Source: Strongylocentrotus pallidus (Eukaryota > Echinodermata > Echinoidea > Camarodonta > Strongylocentrotidae). Taken from it: a DNA stretch of 20,493 nucleotides. Within the stretch, counting starts at the first letter, position 1. Every line of letters starts with the position of its first letter. A program made the translations under genes and the position numbers. Location of the stretch: contig JARBES010000117.1 in NCBI GenBank assembly GCA_030265145.1, forward strand, positions 5,837,911 to 5,858,403. The letters run 5' to 3'. Of this stretch, positions 9,140 to 20,493 are shown one piece after another. The notes below the pieces were generated by a model, which was not told where the DNA came from, made no database searches, and was given only the letters and a program-made list of their open reading frames with translations.

Positions 9140-9389
9140 TCGAGGGGTCAGTGACACAAAGACGCAACTCCATTTTGGCCATTATGAGAAAAAGTGGTTT
9201 ATGTGTCACTGAGCACTTGGGCCTTAAGGAGTTAAGTCTATGTTTCACTAGCCATTGACTTCAGTGGGGTGTTGAATGGAGTTCAGTCTTTGTGTTTCCT
9301 GGAAAGCCCACATTTTTCTGAACATTTTGATACAAAATACTCATTTTGGCAAAATATGGAGTTACGTCTTTGTGTCACTGAACCCTCGA
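9140..9389. mobile_element. TA-flanked MITE, 250 bases, downstream of EIPR1 copy 1
   Basis: Terminal inverted repeats of about 38 bases begin TCGAGGGGTCAGTGACACAA and end with the mirror TTGTGTCACTGAACCCTCGA. TA on each side (9138-9139, 9390-9391) matches a Tc1/mariner-type target. Copy 2 shows ggtatatg at the empty site near 20138. Confidence 0.8.
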
Positions 9390-9671
9390 TATGGTCTTTG
9401 AATGACCAGTGGCCATTTGCCTCACTGAGTTACGATGGTCGCTTTAATAGCCTTCAACAAAGTACCAAGGGCCGAGAAGTACATGCTTTTTCTCTGATAT
9501 TTTTTAGTCACCACACTGGAATTGATGGCATGGACTGGTTGTTCCTATGTGGACCATCAGCTTTGCTAAGCAAGCTCCCCTAAGCTAATACAGTTAGTCA
9601 TCCACAATATACAAAGTCTAGGACAGAGAAGTAGAATATAATTCTCTTGGCTTTCTGCAGCAGAGAAGATC

Positions 9672-10042
9672 TCCACATTGTTAGGTATGAAGAACATTGT
9701 CACACCCAAGTAAAAGCTTACCAATCAAGATAATTTTTCCACTGTTTTGTGAAGAGAGAATTATTTTTTCAGCAAAGAGATCTTGATCCACAAGTACAGC
9801 AGAAATTATCCAAGGTCAACCTGTTCCTCTTTGACCTATTGACCCCCGACAGACAGTTATTCATCTACTGAGTACCCAGTGTGGAGAAATATATAATTCC
9901 TCTCTGAGATTTCTTAAGTCAAATGTACCAGAATCAATGGCATGGACTGATTATTATTTTATTTTTTTCACTGATGTATATTATCAGACCAAGTATCATG
10001 AATCTACAAAAGAATCATTGTGCAGAAAATAACTGCCATTTT
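9672..10042. other. Intergenic DNA between EIPR1 copy 1 and the gap
   Basis: Homology with copy 2 ends near 9672. Apart from one more decayed exon 9-like segment at 9855-9915, nothing is recognised. Confidence 0.5.
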
Positions 10043-10142
10043 NNNNNNNNNNNNNNNNNNNNNNNNNNNNNNNNNNNNNNNNNNNNNNNNNNNNNNNNNN
10101 NNNNNNNNNNNNNNNNNNNNNNNNNNNNNNNNNNNNNNNNNN
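10043..10142. other. Assembly gap, 100 N
   Basis: Exactly 100 undetermined bases between the convergent EIPR1 copy 1 and SMC5. A round number like this usually means a gap of unknown size. Confidence 0.99.
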
Positions 10143-10391
10143 CAGTGAAGGGATGTTCCTTTGTCTTCCTGAGGAACTGTATATTTTGTCCGCTTTCTTT
10201 GTCAGTCATGTTCATAGTGACAGGAGCTGCATCCTATGAGTGATAACAGGTGTATTTCCTTTCATTGAAAAAAAAACCCCTTCATACTCAAGCCACAATG
10301 CAACAGCTCTAAGAACAAACTTCAAGGTGCTCCCATTCTCAAAAGATAGCATAAAGTAGGGAGTAGTAGAAATGAAGTGACCTCATCAAAA

Positions 10392-10397
10392 TTTATT
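10392..10397 (-). terminator. Candidate polyadenylation signal of SMC5
   Basis: AATAAA on the - strand, about 92 bases past the SMC5 stop. The position is typical for a short 3' UTR, but the hexamer is common in AT-rich DNA. Confidence 0.4.
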
Positions 10398-10488
10398 CTC
10401 CTTAGCAGTTGCTCCATAATCCAAGTAAACTTTCAGGGGTGGAAGTTCATAGTTCATATCAAATGAAAGTTTAAGATGAGGAGACCTT

Positions 10489-13250
<2,762 letters not shown>

Positions 13251-13309
13251 CTGAAAACAAAATGGAAATGAATGAATTTGAGGTATGCGATGGCGCACTT
13301 GGAAGATCT

Positions 13310-13600
13310 GGGGAGTGTTTCACAAATACTAAGATCGACTTTAAGTTGGACTTAACTATGGCAGGCAGTTCATGCCACTGTTTGCTCTAACCATTTACTG
13401 GCATTGGTCTCTGAAGGGACTTATAAATTGTGGTCACAACTTTACAGAATTTACATATTTTGATAGTTCATTATTGAAGGACAAATATTTTCTAAAGATC
13501 ATAATTGAGAGACCAATAGTGAGAGGAACTAGTATCATGAATGGCCTGTCATAGTTAAGTCCAACTAAAAGTCGATCTTAGTTTATGTGAAACACCCCCC
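13310..13600. mobile_element. Foldback MITE, GGGTGTTTCAC family, in SMC5 intron
   Basis: Ends GGGGAGTGTTTCACAAATAC and GTGAAACACCCCCC with CTAAGATCGACTTTAAGTTG mirrored inside make arms of about 42 bases or more around a unique centre. Same family as 7203-7380, but longer. Confidence 0.85.
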
Positions 13601-13854
13601 TGTGGTCTTTGAAGCAGGAGCTCTAGAGTTCGACTAAGTGTCCTTTCTCGAATCATTATCAGGTCCCTGAGGTAGGACTAGCAAACATACATTCCCTCAC
13701 CTGTAAGCAGATGTTATTCAAAGCACCAACAAAAAACTATAATTCATATGTTGTTTTGCAATTTTAAAAAAAACTAGAGATTCAAAGATGCCTCGTGTTG
13801 TATAAACACTTGCAGTTATTACTCCAGTAGAACATCTTTTCAGGGAAATCACCC

Positions 13855-14105
13855 TTGTTGGGTCTAGTTGAAACGTCATTGTACTGTGAATCACATGACT
13901 TGTGGTTGGAGTCCTGCCGCAGCATTAACATCCTTTGGCAAGACATTAATCTACATTTGCCACTCTCCACCCTGGTGTTGTAAATTGGTACTTGGTCGGA
14001 AGCAATTCCCTTAGTACCTTCTCGTGGTAGCACGGCTAATGCTGGGGTTATAATACGATTGCAGTGCCCTCAGGGAGAACTGATTTAAGGCAACCCTGGC
14101 TAAAC
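13855..14105 (+). mobile_element. Probable tRNA-derived SINE
   Basis: A tRNA-like head has box A-like TCTAGTTGAAAC (13863-13874) and box B-like GGTTGGAGTCC (13904-13914), 30 bases apart as in a tRNA. The body GTCCTGCCGCAGCATTAAC...CCTTTGGCAAG and the end CGATTGCAGTGCCCTCAGGG look like a worn dispersed element. The family is not named from sequence alone. Confidence 0.5.
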
Positions 14106-14366
14106 ATGACATGTTATCAAGTAATATTTCTTTAGATTTCATTTGCTTTGTGGATTTGCAAGTAATAAGTCGTGCTGAGACTTAAAGCCCCACTGTACTA
14201 CTTGTAGCTACTTGCTCCCTCTATATAGAAAACAATGTCTAATCAATGACAATTGGTCCCCCATGATCCTCTTTTTCTTATGTTAATTGAGAGCTGAGTT
14301 GATGAGATAGCCACCTGTCAGTGACCTTCCTGGGTGGTCTAATCCCTCCTAGCCAACATACAGATG
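14106..14366. other. Unassigned DNA just left of EIPR1 copy 2
   Basis: No gene or repeat recognised. TATATAG at 14222-14228 could act as a TATA-like box about 150 bases before ATG 14378, but this is weak. Confidence 0.35.
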
Positions 14367-14486
14367 GGCTTTAAACAATGACTTTAAAGATTCTAAGGAT
14401 GAGTGACGGTCAGCTGGGCTTCAGAAACGCTTGGTTGAATATGGATAATCATCTTTTTCTTTCCTTACTGATCAAATTTCATCCAG

Positions 14487-14652
14487 TTGTAGACAACAAA
14501 CTCCAGGGCCAGGCAGCCATCTGGAGACTACCAAGCGATGATGAGGACCCAGATATCCAGGATGTGGGTCTCCATGATGACGCTTCATCCAACGCAAAGA
14601 ACCTGGAAGTGCTGTGTCGGCTGGACAACTCAGATGCAGGCAACATTATGAG
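14487..14652 (+). CDS. EIPR1: EIPR1 copy 2, exon 4
   Basis: 166 bases; 10 differ from copy 1, two changing residues (S for T, D for E in the acidic linker). Roughly 18 extra bases sit between the pyrimidine tract and the AG acceptor compared with copy 1, which could weaken this splice site. Confidence 0.88.
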
Positions 14653-15932
14653 GTATTCATTCTTGCAATATAATGTTGATGGTGATGATGATGATGATAA
14701 TAACGATAAGAAGAGGAAGAAGAGTAAGAATAGGAAGAAAGAAAGAAGAAAGAGAAGAAGAGGAAGAGGAAGAAAGAGAAGGAAAGGGAGAAGAAGAGGA
14801 GGAGGAGGAGGAGGAGGAGCAGCAGGAGGAAGGGGAAGAAGAAGAAGAGAAAGAGGAGGAGGAGGACGAGGTGGAGAAGAAGGAGGAGAAGATGAAAAAG
14901 AACTAGAAGGAGGAAGAAGAAGATGAAGAAGAAGAAGGAGGAAGAGGAAGAGGATAGGAAGAAGAAGAAGAATGGTAATGATATTGATACAATGTTTTAA
15001 ACAAGGCAATCAACATTTTGATACAAAAAGTATGTATGAAGACACTGAGATAACATGAGTACTAGAGGAATAGACATTATCCTCATATCTCATAGTCATA
15101 ACTTTTTTCCCATGCAGTGTATTATGGGAGCCTCAAGGAGATGGGAACAGGATCCTGTCTCTGACAGAAAATAAGTTTCTTGTGTGGGATCTAGAGGCCA
15201 GTGGAAGCAGAGCTAGGGTAAGTCCCCTGGTGACTTCAAGGGCTACATTGGTCCAGTAGATTTAGGCCAGGCCAAAAGAGGAGGGAAAATAGTCTGAAAG
15301 TTGTTAAAGTGAACCACTCAACTGAAAAGAAAAGAATCATTTGTTCATAGTTAGAATGCATAAAATCAATCTAAAAAACTGTACCTGGCATTCTGTGTGT
15401 TAATTGTTTGGAAGTAATAAAAAAAAAAAAAAAATGACATGAAATCCAGTGCTCTGAAGACAAGGACTTGGTTTCTGTGTGAAACCTATATTACGCGAAT
15501 GAGTACAGTTGTGTTGACAAATTTGCTTTCTGTTTACTTAGAGTTTATTTGTACTTACTATATACTTTGTAGAAATAATACTTAAAATTGTATTTTGAAT
15601 ATAGAATACACAGATGGAACTCCTTGCTAACAGAGTACATCCCAATCAGTTATACTGGGAGGAGAAACCCCAAAGGGTCAGAGTGATTTAATGTGCTCAT
15701 GCCAGATTAATAATAATGTTATTATGATAAATAGAATAATGATAATGATGATGACAATCATAACCATAATCATAATCATGATAATGATAACGATAATAAT
15801 GATAACGATGATGATGATCATAATCATAACCATAATCGTAATCATGATAATAAGAATAATGATAACGATAACGATGATGATGATGATCATAATCATAACA
15901 ATAATCATAATCATAATAATGATAATGATATG

Positions 15933-15964
<32 letters not shown>

Positions 15965-18900
15965 GATATTGATATGATAATTATATGATAAATAATAATA
16001 TGATGATGATGATTGATATACATATGTCAAAAAGAAAAGAAAATCACACATTGTATCTTACCCACAGATGACGAGTTCAGCGACCTTAGAGGGCAAAGGT
16101 CATCCTAAGTTCACCTCTCTACGATGGAACCCGCATCATAACAACTCCCAGGTTGCATCAGCCAATGATACAACCATTAGAGGGTGGGATCTCAGATCTA
16201 TGGAGTAGGACATGTTTTCCTTTTGAAATTCATTCAAAATTCAATTTTTGTTTACGATGTTTGTGGCATTTGCTCAGCGGTAAATTCCTTCACTTCACTG
16301 ACATTTCGTAGAGGAAAAAAAACAAAAAAACAGACCAAACAAAATAAGCATAATTTTCTCATAGAACACTATTTTTTCTACAAACTGATACCAAATTCAT
16401 CAATATTCTTATAAATTTACAGGAAGTTTACCAAACAATGATCGTAATTTAGCAAATCTTCATCGATTTTAAAGTCAGTACTGTATCACAGGCAGATTTG
16501 TTATCGATATAGGGCGCGGGCCCTACCACAATGTACGGTGTAAAGCGAAATTGCATGAAATGGATACGAAGAAAATAGACTTTGTGCGACTTCGGCTGGA
16601 TGATGCGCAGTTAATAGCATTGCAGGGCAGCTCCGTAACAGTCCCTTCTGTTACAGTGGCCCAAACTTAGATCTAGATCTACCAGTAGATGTTGTTTTAT
16701 GAAGTTTATTTTCGTCTGCATGTCAACAATGCAACATAAAATTGTCAGTAAGATGTGTCCTGTACCATTGTATTAACTGGTATAGTCATTGTAGTCCCAT
16801 ATGTACAAATACGTGCTGTTTTGATTGCTGAATTTTTAATGTTGTTGCGCATAGGCCGCGCCCAGACTTTTTGATATTTTCTCTTCCGAAAATACTGCAA
16901 TCCTATCCCTTACTCTAAACTTGTACATTCAGTGTAAGTTTTGTTGGATTCTATGAGAATTTATTTTCTATCATCACCAAAACTCGAGCTTATCTTTAAT
17001 GAGAGCTTTCTTTCATCAACCCCCTGCAGGCAAACATACATGATAGAGAATGCCCATGGCCAGTTGGTACGGGATTTGGACTTCAATCCGAACAAGCAAT
17101 ACTACATGGCATCCTGCGGCGACGATTGCAGCGTCAAGTTCTGGGATGTCCGCAACACAGAGTGGCCTGTCATGGTCCAGAATGACCATTCGCACTGGTA
17201 GGTGGAGTTGTACGTGCGCGCTGTAACATAAATACTGACTTACAATCAATTGTAGATATGTATTTGCATCTGTATTCGTGCTAAAATATTGTATCCAAGA
17301 GTAAATTCTATCTGTAACATAATTTAATTGTAAGCTACTATTGATTATGAAGATAAAGTCGTTTGAAGGAGATGCACTAGACTTTGGGGATATAAAATTT
17401 ATTGTAAGTCTGTACATAAATTTTATTTGTAACCTAATTTAATTGTAAGCTACTAGTGATTATGAAGACAGAATGATTTAAATGAGATACAGTACATTTT
17501 GGGGCAATACAATTTATTGTAAGTCTGTAAGTTAAAGGGCCCTGAACGAGTATCTCCCCCAGATACCTCCCCAGGAGGCAGAACATTTACGTCCTAGGAC
17601 AACTTGATTGACAAGCTTGATATGTGTGCAGCCCTCATTCTAACGAGAAAAGTAACTCAGAAAGAGAGAGAGCGCCTACTGGAAAGAAGGAGGAAGGAGG
17701 GGAAAGAGGGCTGTTTTCTAAATACATGTATACTAATAATCGCACCTGTTGATATACTAAAGTGACTCTGTAACATTGCCTCAGATTCTGAAACAAAATC
17801 TGGATTTAGCTCATGCTGCAATCATAATTATAAACCTTTAGGTCAGTCAGGAATCCCATGACCTTTACAAGCTGATCGCCTGTCTGATTATCAAGATATT
17901 AACGATTGGAAATCAAAATTTCATGTTTCGTTTTCCTGACGGTTTTTATAACACTTAAGTCTATTGGGGAAAATGAGGTATGGTCAAACCAGTCATTCAA
18001 AGATTTTGTTTTTTTCAGGCACTTCATGATCATTATGAAGCGCAATTTGTTTAGGGCTTCAATATTACACCATATCACAGACACTGATAACATGTAGGGC
18101 CATGCATCTCAGATTTAACATTTTTAAACAATGCTTAAGCTATAAACACTCTCTCCTTTTTCGTTTCAGGGTTTGGAGCGTAAGATACAACCAATTCCAT
18201 GATCAGCTTGTCCTGAGTTCAAGCAGCGATAGTCGGGTCATCCTGACCAACGCATCATCTATCTCATCCGAGCCGTTCGGTCACATGGACGAAGACGATG
18301 ATGACGAGGAGGAGGATGACGACATCATGGATGATGAGGAGAAAAACAGGTAAGATGATTTATTATCGATATTGTCAGAATATAATAGGAATAACATCAA
18401 CACAAAAGATGTCTGCTGTGTATGACAACATGGGCCGAATTGCTAAACTTATATGTGGTTTACCACTCACAGATGTGTGCTTTCTGCTCAAAAATGAACT
18501 GGTTGCTTTAATTATTTTAGTTTTTAGTTTTTTTGTTTGACTTTTTTATTCTTTTTTTTCTGTATTGTGTATTTTATAAGAATTTAGGGGCAATGTGTTT
18601 AGTGTATGTGTATTGATAATCAAAATACGGGTTGAGAGATTTTATTATAAAATTCCTAAAATTTGGTTACTCTTTTCTATTACTATGTAACATACAACAA
18701 CATGGGCTGAATTGTGAGTTTTATTTAAGGTGTACCTCTCCCAGAGGTTTTTTTTAATTTTTTTTTTTATTTGTTTTGTCTATTTCCTGAAAAAGAGGTG
18801 CAAATTATATTTGTATTCTATGTTTAAATGAATGATTATTAAAATAAAGAAATGTCATGTTGTGATTGGTGTATTATCAAGTTCACAGTTCCGCTTCCTC

Positions 18901-19288
18901 CTTTCCATAGCCATCTATACACAGAGTTTGGCCAACTTGGTTTCACTGGGTCACAACATGGCGATTATTCTTTTGTTTTGTGCTTGCCCAACAAACAAGT
19001 AGTCGCCATATTGTGTCCAACTCGAACCGGGTTGGCCAAACTCTGTGTATAGATGGCTCCGCTCCTTTCCATCAATATGTAACGTGTGCTTATGTTTCTC
19101 ATTGTTGTTTCAGGTCGAAAGAAGCGATGAAGGATGGTGTAATAGCAACCTATGAGGAGCATGAGGACAGCGTCTATGCGGCAGAGTGGTCCACGGCCGA
19201 CCCTTGGCTCTTTGCCTCGTTGAGTTACGATGGTCGGTTAGTCATTAACAGAGTACCAAGGGCTGAGAAGTACAAGATTCTTCTCTGA
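14487..19288 (+). CDS. EIPR1: EIPR1 (TSSC1), copy 2; exons 4-9, no exons 1-3 in window
   Basis: Seen: exons 14487-14652, 15118-15217, 16068-16204, 17030-17197, 18170-18349, 19114-19288, each the same length and phase as its partner in copy 1, all GT-AG, joined frame open to TGA. Against copy 1 I count about 39 changed bases of 926 and 5 changed residues (T/S, E/D, M/L, V/M, N/D), so most change is silent. Introns also align except for private insertions. Exons 2 and 3 have no match between 13251 and 14486; that space holds SMC5 intron and repeats. Either this is a 5'-truncated paralogue, possibly using an ATG at 14378, or a second haplotype mis-placed in the assembly. Function, if expressed, would be that of EIPR1 lacking about its first 75-90 residues. 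Confidence 0.9.
14677..14972 (+). repeat. GAT then purine (GAAGAG/GGA) tract in EIPR1 copy 2 intron 4
   Basis: Short GAT/AAT run followed by about 260 bases of A and G only. It sits where copy 1 has a GAT tract, so the repeat has changed type since the copies split. Confidence 0.9.
15118..15217 (+). CDS. EIPR1: EIPR1 copy 2, exon 5
   Basis: 100 bases, acceptor catgcag, donor gtaagt; 3 differences from copy 1, one changing a residue (L for M). Confidence 0.92.
15706..16016. repeat. AT-rich triplet/hexamer microsatellite in EIPR1 copy 2 intron 5
   Basis: About 310 bases of ATAATG, ATCATA and GATGAT units, longer than the partner tract of copy 1 at 4643-4800. Confidence 0.9.
16068..16204 (+). 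CDS. EIPR1: EIPR1 copy 2, exon 6
   Basis: 137 bases, protein identical to copy 1. The donor is gtagga instead of gtaaga. Confidence 0.92.
16310..17015. other. EIPR1 copy 2 intron 6 segment with no match in copy 1
   Basis: No exon recognised. GGGCGCGGGCC at about 16513 and GGCCGCGCCC at about 16855 are near-perfect inverted GC-rich ends in AT-rich DNA and may bound a 350-base insertion. TAGATCTAGATCTA near 16669 is a local palindrome. Confidence 0.4.
17030..17197 (+). CDS. EIPR1: EIPR1 copy 2, exon 7
   Basis: 168 bases, acceptor ctgcag, donor gtaggt, 5 silent differences from copy 1. Confidence 0.94.
17311..17540 (+). repeat. 116-base tandem duplication in EIPR1 copy 2 intron 7
   Basis: TAATTTAATTGTAAGCTACT, GATTATGAAGA and TTTATTGTAAGTCTGTA each occur twice, 116 bases apart. 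Copy 1 has only one, shortened unit (6596-6645). Confidence 0.85.
17762..18142 (+). repeat. Dispersed repeat, member 2, inserted in EIPR1 copy 2 intron 7
   Basis: Related to 2315-2700 in the same orientation. In copy 1 the flanks join directly (gatatattaaacactctc near 7385). TAAA on both sides (17758-17761, 18143-18146) may be a 4-base target repeat. Class unknown. Confidence 0.75.
18170..18349 (+). CDS. EIPR1: EIPR1 copy 2, exon 8
   Basis: 180 bases, acceptor tttcag, donor gtaaga. About 7 changed bases; the acidic loop ends [11 protein letters not shown]. Confidence 0.93.
18909..19058. mobile_element. 150-base palindromic element in EIPR1 copy 2 intron 8
   Basis: Outer 28 bases are a perfect inverted repeat (AGCCATCTATACACAGAGTT onward). 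Direct repeats flank it: ccgcttcctcctttccat (18891-18908) and ccgctcctttccat (19059-19072). Orthologous to 8154-8303. Confidence 0.85.
19114..19288 (+). CDS. EIPR1: EIPR1 copy 2, terminal coding exon 9
   Basis: 175 bases from acceptor tttcag to TGA. Ten changed bases, all silent. An AATAAA lies 352 bases past the stop (19640-19645), a weak candidate polyadenylation signal that copy 1 lacks at the matching place. Confidence 0.94.
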
Positions 19289-20415
19289 GCTACTGCGAGT
19301 CAAAAGACACATGGATCATCGTGAACCATTAGCTAGGCTTTACAAAGACTGCTGGTGTTTTATATACAATGCACCAAGATGAGACTGGTGCAAGATTCTT
19401 CTCCGAGCTTCTCCGAGTCAAAGTCACATGGACCATTTGTTCTGAAGTGAACCCTTAGCTGGGCTGGCTATGCTAGAACTGTCGTTTATTTATGTACAAT
19501 ACACCAAGATGAGATAGGCACCAGATTCTTCTCTGAGCTTCTTCAAGTCAAAGTCACAGGGATCATTTGTTCTGAAGTGAACCATTAGCTTGGCTAGCTA
19601 TTCTTAGACTGCTGTTATTTATCTACAATGCGCCGAGATAATAAAGGTACCAGATTCCTTTGTGAGATTCCTGGTACGTTGCCAGTTTGAAGTTCAAATC
19701 TGGGGGAATCCCCTTGTGGAGCTTCAACAAACAGTACTTTCATCAATCGATTACCAGGGACAGTGAGGTGTAATGTTTTCCTTTCAGCTGTTTGTTGTAG
19801 AGACTCAAAAGGCTTGTCCTCATCAGCTTGAGTTTGCCAAATAACCCGCTATTTTCGGACTCAGGATATTATCCTGAAGCTTGCAATTGCGTCTTCACCA
19901 GACCGATACGCTCATCACAAACTAGCTCAGACAGGCGCAAATTAGCCTGCTATTTCCCAAATAGCAGGGTATTTTGGAAATTTTCTTGACCAAATATCCC
20001 GCTAAATGCAACTGCTGGCTGATGAAACCGAAAGATAACTGGGTAATTTGCGATCGGGATGGTTGAAATAGTGGGTTTTTTGGCAAACTCGAGCTGATGA
20101 AAGCAGACCTAAAGAGACTCAAACTAATGAAGACTACCGGTATATGATTTTTGAATGACCAGTGGCCATTTGCCTCATCAAGTTACGATGGTCGCTTTAA
20201 TAGTCTTCAACAAAGGACCAAGGGCTGAGAAGTACATGATTTGTCTCTGATATTTTAGTCACCACACTGGAATCAAAGACATGGACTGGTTGTTCCTAAA
20301 AGGACCATCACCTTCGCTAAGCACGCTCCCCTAATACAGTTAGTCATCCACAATATACCAAGCCTAGGACAGAGAAGTAGAAGATAATTCTCTTGGCTTT
20401 CTCCAGCAAAGAAGA
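19289..20415 (+). repeat. Ladder of decayed copies of the end of EIPR1 exon 9 (copy 2)
   Basis: Exon-end-like segments lie at about 19350-19410, 19485-19545, 19612-19675, 19735-19765, 20155-20255 and 20335-20400. Three tight units of about 130 bases follow the stop, against two in copy 1. All broken. Confidence 0.75.
19810..20111. mobile_element. MITE, 302 bases, downstream of EIPR1 copy 2
   Basis: Inverted ends of about 44 bases: AGGCTTGTCCTCATCAGCTT with GAGTTTGCCAAATAACCCGC at left, mirrored at right by TTGGCAAACTCGAGCTGATG ending GCAGACCT. AAA on both sides may be a 3-base target repeat. Copy 1 has the empty site gactcaaagagactc near 9115. Confidence 0.8.
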
Positions 20416-20493
20416 TCTTAAAGATAAACTTTAGTACTGGTAATGCGATTGCATTGTGAAAGAAAAGGTGTGGAAAGGATCAGAAACAGTTGA

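Larger units (their letters stand above)
8531..9960 (+). repeat. Ladder of decayed copies of the end of EIPR1 exon 9 (copy 1)
   Basis: Segments resembling the exon end GTCATTAACAGAGTACCAAG plus GGCTGAGAAGTACAAAATTC and TTCTCTGAGC recur at about 8600-8660, 8925-8980, 9035-9080, 9400-9500, 9590-9650 and 9855-9915. One (9410-9445) still reads FASLSYDGR, another LFINRLPG. All are past the real stop and broken, so they are taken as non-coding 3' duplications. Confidence 0.75.

Noticed and set aside
9269-9583. 104-codon + strand frame containing FASLSYDGR
   Set aside because: The EIPR1-like part loses its frame after a few codons and the upstream part is a MITE, so it is a decayed exon copy and not a gene.
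13782-14033. 83-codon frame on the - strand
   Set aside because: It is antisense to the probable tRNA-derived SINE and resembles no protein.
15678-16023. Ile/Met- and His/Tyr-rich frames on both strands
   Set aside because: Pure translation of the AT-rich microsatellite.
16513-16865. Possible GC-ended insertion (GGGCGCGG ... CCGCGCCC)
   Set aside because: Only about ten bases match, no target repeat is visible and copy 1 has no clean empty site, so it was not called as an element.

Overview
The window is a piece of an animal nuclear genome. It has spliced genes with GT-AG introns, AT-rich introns full of microsatellites, LINE 3' fragments, SINEs and small foldback (MITE-like) DNA elements, and one 100-base assembly gap (10043-10142). 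Two genes can be recognised by protein: EIPR1 (also called TSSC1, a WD40 protein that works with the GARP/EARP tethering complexes) and SMC5 (an ATPase of the SMC5/6 DNA-repair complex). Protein divergence from the vertebrate orthologues and the repeat types suggest a marine deuterostome, most likely an echinoderm such as a sea urchin. The species is an inference, not read from the sequence.

Layout. At 855-8530 on the + strand lie eight consecutive EIPR1 exons running to the stop codon; only the short first coding exon is missing and probably lies left of the window. At 10489-13250 on the - strand are the last four coding exons of SMC5, convergent with EIPR1. At 14487-19288 on the + strand is a second EIPR1 copy with exons 4 to 9 only. 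Every exon of copy 2 has the same length and phase as its partner in copy 1, with an open frame and sound splice signals. By hand count about 39 of 926 coding bases differ but only 5 of about 308 amino acids, so both copies look selected. Whether they are tandem paralogues or two haplotypes placed side by side by the assembler cannot be settled from sequence alone.

The two copies date each other's insertions. Copy 1 carries two TTAA-flanked MITEs (2708-2954, 4142-4515), two LINE 3' ends (5480-6345), a GGGTGTTTCAC foldback (7203-7380), a SINE with a 7SL-like head and 12-base target repeats (8716-8897) and a TA-flanked MITE (9140-9389). Copy 2 lacks all of these, often with a clean empty site, and has private insertions of its own (17762-18142, 19810-20111) and a 116-base tandem duplication.

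Two less expected structures are ladders of partial exon duplication. One SMC5 exon, the one with the ABC signature and Walker B motifs, has an almost identical, frame-preserving partial duplicate 152 bases downstream in the transcript, plus a more decayed third rung. Downstream of both EIPR1 copies lies a series of decayed copies of the last stretch of exon 9. No complete new system (CRISPR, operon, virus) is present; the interest lies in the duplication history, the nested arrangement and the repeat biology.
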